Made by a program: the position numbers and the translations under genes. Of a DNA stretch of 64,000 bases, positions 60,584-64,000 are shown piece after piece; positions within the stretch are counted from its first letter, which is position 1; every line of letters starts with the position of its first letter. This stretch comes from Streptomyces sp. NBC_01591 (lineage in GTDB: Bacteria > Actinomycetota > Actinomycetes > Streptomycetales > Streptomycetaceae), in the NCBI RefSeq assembly GCF_035918155.1, contig NZ_CP109327.1:7254001-7318000 (forward strand). Reading direction: 5' to 3'. Under the pieces are notes generated by a model. The model saw only the letters and a list, made by a program, of their open reading frames with translations, had not been told where the DNA came from and did no database searches.

Positions 60584-62016
60584 CGACTCCCACTTTGCCC
60601 CTGCTGGGCTTGTCGGACGATGAGCGGCAGATCCTGACGATGCTGCGGTCCGATCTGCTGTCGCAGCGATTCAAGCTGGAACTGTTCGACGCGTACTTCA
60701 ACGGCGAGCAGCTGGTGCGCGACCTGGGCATCTCGATCCCGCCGCAGCTGAAGGGCCTGCACGCGGTCATCGGCTGGCCGCGGATCGGCGTCGAGGCGCT
60801 GGAGCAGCGGCTTGATCTGGAGGCGTTCCGGTGGTCCGACGGCTCGGATTCGTCGGATCTGGACGAGATCGTGGAGGCGAACGATTGGCTCGATGAGGCA
60901 TCGCTTGCCCATCTTGACGCGCTGACCTACGGCCGGGAGTACGTGACGGCCGGGTCGGCGGATGATGCCGGCGCTCCGCCGTTGGTCACGTTCGAGTCGC
61001 CGCTGGACATGACGCTTGAGTGGGACGCGCGCCGCCGTGAGCCGCGGTCTGCCTTGCGGGAGTGCCAGGCTGACCGGTTGGACTACGGCCTCGCGCCGGA
61101 CGATCGCCTCGTGACGCTGTATCTGCCTGACCAGACGATCCAGGCTGTCGAGACCGATGGTGGCTGGGACGTTATCGACCGGGACGAGCACAGGCTCGGC
61201 ATGGTGCCGGTGCTGCGCCTGGCTAACCGGCAGCGGACCGCCGACCGGATCGGGAAGTCTGAGATCACACCCGAGGTCATGTCCATCACGGATGCGGCAT
61301 GCCGCCGGCTGATGGGCATGGAGGTCGCGGCCGAGTTCTTCGGCGCCCCGCAGCGGTACATCCTGGGCGCCTCCGAGTCCGCGTTCCAGGATGCCGAGGG
61401 CAACGCCAAGTCGGCTTGGGAGACGTATATCGGGCGTGTGCTTGCGCTGGAGCGGGACGAGGACGGCCAGGTGCCGACGGTCGGGCAGTTCACCGCGCAC
61501 GACCCGTCCGGCCAGACCAAAATCATCGACCTGTACGCCCGAATCATGGCGACACAGCTGGGGTTGCCGCCGCACATGCTGGGCTACACCAGCGACAACC
61601 CGGCGAGCGCGGACGCGATCCGCAGCTCGGAGGGGATGCTGGTGAAGAAGGCCGAGCGGCGAATCCGGCGCTTCGGGGCGACGCACCGCGAGGCGATGCG
61701 GCTGGCACTGTGGGTGCGTGACGGCACCCCGCCGGACAAGTCCCGCCGCATCGAGGCGGTGTGGCGGAACCCGGCAACGCCGACCCTGGCCGCGCAGACG
61801 GACGCCGCGGTGAAGATGGTCCAGGCCGGCCTGCTTCCTTCCGATTCCGATGTGGCCCTGGAGATGGCCGGCCTGACCGAAGACCAGCGCAAACGGGTGG
61901 CGGCTGAGCGACGCCGGGCGCAGGGACGGCAGGTGCTGGCGTCCCTGACTGCCGTGGGCGCCGACGCCGAGGCCGCGGAAGGCCCGGAGGCGACCGATGG
62001 CAACCCGGGTATCTGA
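60580..62016 (+). CDS. Phage portal protein
   Basis: 478 aa; ATGA overlap with terL. Portal family features (SPP1 gp6-like): LGISIPPQLKGLHAVIGWPRIGVEAL, then QLGLPPHMLGYTSDNPASADAIRSSE. Forms the ring at the head vertex for packaging and tail joining. Confidence 0.85.
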   Translation: MTTPTLPLLGLSDDERQILTMLRSDLLSQRFKLELFDAYFNGEQLVRDLGISIPPQLKGLHAVIGWPRIGVEALEQRLDLEAFRWSDGSDSSDLDEIVEANDWLDEASLAHLDALTYGREYVTAGSADDAGAPPLVTFESPLDMTLEWDARRREPRSALRECQADRLDYGLAPDDRLVTLYLPDQTIQAVETDGGWDVIDRDEHRLGMVPVLRLANRQRTADRIGKSEITPEVMSITDAACRRLMGMEVAAEFFGAPQRYILGASESAFQDAEGNAKSAWETYIGRVLALERDEDGQVPTVGQFTAHDPSGQTKIIDLYARIMATQLGLPPHMLGYTSDNPASADAIRSSEGMLVKKAERRIRRFGATHREAMRLALWVRDGTPPDKSRRIEAVWRNPATPTLAAQTDAAVKMVQAGLLPSDSDVALEMAGLTEDQRKRVAAERRRAQGRQVLASLTAVGADAEAAEGPEATDGNPGI

Positions 62017-62767
62017 CGGCGGCGCTGCGGCGGACGGCCACCGGCGGGCGCAGCAGGGCCTGACCCGGCTTCTCACGCGGGACATGCGCGGTCTGCGCAA
62101 GCTGATTATTCCGTCGCGCCTGCAGGCGTCCGTGCCGGACTGGATCGTCGCGGTCCGGGCGCTGGTCGACCAGTACGGTTCGGCGTCGGCGTCACTGGCG
62201 GCCGACTACTACGAGGCTGAGCGTGTGGCGGCTGCAGTGACGGGCCGGTTCACGGTTCCGCTGCTGGATCCACCACCGGACGAGCAGGTCGACAACGGCC
62301 TGCGGTGGGCGACCAAAGACATCTGGGATCGAGATCCTGAGGATCCGGCGACCACGGACGCTCAGCGGGAGCCGCTCGAGGTCCGCCTCGACCAGGCCGC
62401 GAAAAAGGCTGAGGCGGTTGCCCAGAAACTGGTGGCCGACCAGGGACGCGGCACCGTCCAGGAGGCGGTCCGTCGAGACAGGCAGGCCACCGCGTGGGCT
62501 CGTGCGGCAGCGCTCGGCGCCTGCGCGTTTTGCAAGCTCCTGGCGACCCGCGGCGCGGTCTACAAGCAGGACACGGCGAACTTCCGGTCGCACGACGGCT
62601 GCCACTGCGGCGTCGTCCCGGTGTTCAAAGGGCAGCGGTTCGAGCTGTCCGATCACGCACGTGAGTGGGAGCGGCTGTACCGCGAGTTCGCGGCGCCTCA
62701 CTCGGGCGACCAGCTCCGGCTCTTTCGCAGGGCTCTCGCCGATCACGGGCATCTGCCCGCTCTGTAA
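61997..62767 (+). CDS. MuF-like head morphogenesis protein
   Basis: 256 aa; overlaps the portal by 20 bases. The C-terminal ACAFCKLLATRGAVY...FRSHDGCHCGVVPVF is the Cys/His-rich MuF signature of actinophages. A minor head protein, probably packaged with DNA. Confidence 0.8.
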   Translation: MATRVSDGGAAADGHRRAQQGLTRLLTRDMRGLRKLIIPSRLQASVPDWIVAVRALVDQYGSASASLAADYYEAERVAAAVTGRFTVPLLDPPPDEQVDNGLRWATKDIWDRDPEDPATTDAQREPLEVRLDQAAKKAEAVAQKLVADQGRGTVQEAVRRDRQATAWARAAALGACAFCKLLATRGAVYKQDTANFRSHDGCHCGVVPVFKGQRFELSDHAREWERLYREFAAPHSGDQLRLFRRALADHGHLPAL

Positions 62768-62821
62768 TCCCATGGCTGCCCTGGAGGTGGCCTTTCTCAG
62801 CCCCAGGAGGGCGACCAAGTC

Positions 62822-63403
62822 ATGCCCGAAGAGAACGAGACCGAGCAGGTCGAGCAGCAGACGGAGACCGAGACCGCCCCGGAGGCGACGGAGTCCCAGC
62901 AGGAGCCGTTCGACGAGGCTCGGGCCAAGAAGGCGCTCAGCAAGAAGAACTCGGAGAACGAGAACCTCCGCAAGCGCCTCAAGGAGCTCGAGCCCCTCGC
63001 CAAGAGGGCGCAGGAGCTTGAGGACGCGCAGAAGTCGGAGACCGAGCGGCTCGGTGAGCAGCTCACGGCTGCGCAGGAGCGGGCCGTAAAGGCAGTCCGG
63101 ACCGCAGTCGCCTCGAAGGTCGAGGCGCTGGCCGCGAAGGACTTCGCCGATCCGGAGGACGCCGCGGGCGCCCTTGATCTCGCCTCCTACGCCGACGACG
63201 ACGGCCTCATCGACACCGACGCCATCAAGGCCGATCTGGTCGACCTGCTGAAGCGGAAGCCGCACTGGGCGCGACCGGACGAGGGTCCGCGCTCGCCCCG
63301 GCCGGACCGCACGCAGGGTTCCTCGGGCAACGGCAATCGCACATCTTCCGATCCCGGCGACATCTTCGCCGGACTCATGCAGCAGGCCCTGAAGGGCCAC
63401 TGA
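62822..63403 (+). CDS. Head scaffolding protein
   Basis: 193 aa, very acidic. A Gln/Glu/Thr-rich start, a coiled coil (about 35-95, KKNSENENLRKRLKELEPL) and a flexible Arg/Ser/Asp-rich C-terminus precede the capsid gene, as expected for a scaffold. Confidence 0.8.
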   Translation: MPEENETEQVEQQTETETAPEATESQQEPFDEARAKKALSKKNSENENLRKRLKELEPLAKRAQELEDAQKSETERLGEQLTAAQERAVKAVRTAVASKVEALAAKDFADPEDAAGALDLASYADDDGLIDTDAIKADLVDLLKRKPHWARPDEGPRSPRPDRTQGSSGNGNRTSSDPGDIFAGLMQQALKGH

Positions 63404-63418
63404 GAGAGGTAGCCCTCC

Positions 63419-64000
63419 ATGGTTGCAACAGCCCCCATCAAGCTGAGTGACGTCGATGCGACGTTCCTCCCGCCCACGCTGACCGGACCGATCTTTGAGA
63501 AGTCGGTCGAGTCCAGCGCAGTCATGAGCCTCGCCCGCCGGGTGCCGCTCTCCATGAGCGCCAACACCGCAGTGCCGGTCCCGCTGGATGTACCGACGGC
63601 CGACTGGGTCGACCAGGCCGGCCGGAAGCCGCTGGGTACCGGCGGTGTCGACATCAAGCAGATGTCCGGCAAGAAGATCGCCGTCCTCATCCCTGTGGCG
63701 ATGGAGGTCGTGCAGTCGAATGCCGCTGGTCTCTGGACGCAGCTGCAGCAGGATCTCCCGACGGCGTTCTCCCGGGCATTCGACCGGGCCACGATCCATG
63801 GCAAGACGATGAAGGGTGCGACCGGCCCCTTTGCGGACTATCTGGCGATGACCTCGAAGTCGGTTGCTCTCGGCACAGCTTCGCAGGCCACCGGCGGCAT
63901 CTGGAAGGACGTCGTCGACGGCATGGAGCAGATCGTCGACGACGACTGGGACTACACCGGTACCGTCGCCGACCATCGCCTGAAGCCGAAGCTTCTCGGC
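63419..64000 (+). CDS. Major capsid protein (HK97 fold), partial
   Basis: 194 codons to the window edge. FLPPTLTGPIFEKSVESSAVMSLARRVPL is the standard start of actinophage HK97-fold capsids; WVDQAGRKPLGT and FSRAFDRATIHG follow. Confidence 0.85.
   Translation, partial: MVATAPIKLSDVDATFLPPTLTGPIFEKSVESSAVMSLARRVPLSMSANTAVPVPLDVPTADWVDQAGRKPLGTGGVDIKQMSGKKIAVLIPVAMEVVQSNAAGLWTQLQQDLPTAFSRAFDRATIHGKTMKGATGPFADYLAMTSKSVALGTASQATGGIWKDVVDGMEQIVDDDWDYTGTVADHRLKPKLLG

Larger units (their letters stand above)
25749..64000. mobile_element. Temperate siphophage-like prophage (left 38 kb; continues beyond window)
   Basis: The genes follow phage order: integrase, repressor/Cro, recombination, replication, accessory genes, translocase module, terminase, portal, MuF, scaffold and capsid. 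Small overlapping genes dominate. The right end and attR are outside the window. Confidence 0.9.

Noticed and set aside
1..64000. tRNA genes and CRISPR arrays
   Set aside because: Read by eye for T-loop motifs and regularly spaced repeats; none convincing.

Overview
The window is high-GC DNA with Streptomyces character: strong third-position GC, GTG and TTG starts, TTA (bldA-type) codons in a biosynthetic gene, a fused pcaDC gene, a modular PKS end, and actinophage-type genes. No rRNA, tRNA or CRISPR was recognised.

Region A (1-10.9 kb) is biosynthetic. It starts inside a modular polyketide synthase that ends in a dehydratase-like domain and a GGDSL carrier protein with no thioesterase. The next gene overlaps it and encodes a LanB-type (tRNA-dependent glutamylation fold) protein. 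After a structured gap come a diiron ferritin-like protein and a tight five-gene operon: a truncated glutamyl-tRNA-reductase paralogue, a COG2509-type flavoprotein with a cysteine cluster, a nucleotidyltransferase, and two tandem radical SAM/SPASM proteins. A 22-bp hairpin closes the operon. Two proteins from aminoacyl-tRNA-using families next to radical and diiron enzymes make this a good candidate for an undescribed pathway; the product is unknown.

Region B (11-20.5 kb) is a mobile and defence patch. It holds a TetR/GAP-family pair, a transposase remnant, a frameshifted aminoglycoside phosphotransferase, a frameshifted IS1380-family transposase, and an intact IS5-type element with clear inverted repeats and a passenger gene, inserted into a small gene. 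It ends with a subtilase plus AAA-ATPase pair matching the IetAS anti-phage architecture.

Region C (21-25.1 kb) looks like core chromosome: pcaDC, an MBL-fold hydrolase, an exonuclease III gene behind a PafBC-type DNA-damage promoter that would make a leaderless mRNA, and a Cmx-type drug exporter.

Region D (25.75-64 kb, continuing past the right edge) is a temperate siphophage-like prophage. Its order is integrase, repressor/Cro switch with CTAG-rich operators, recombination genes (clamp-like, YqaJ exonuclease, RecT), DNA methyltransferase, replication protein, many small zinc-binding proteins, a second HTH switch with a palindrome shared by divergent promoters, and a RapZ-C-like protein. 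Then comes a conjugation-like module: membrane proteins, a TraB/FtsK-type translocase, and a cluster of GACCCGGA-like repeats resembling Streptomyces plasmid transfer sites. Morphogenesis genes follow (HNH, small and large terminase, portal, MuF, scaffold, capsid). A plasmid-style transfer module inside a tailed-phage genome is the second strong candidate for a novel system.
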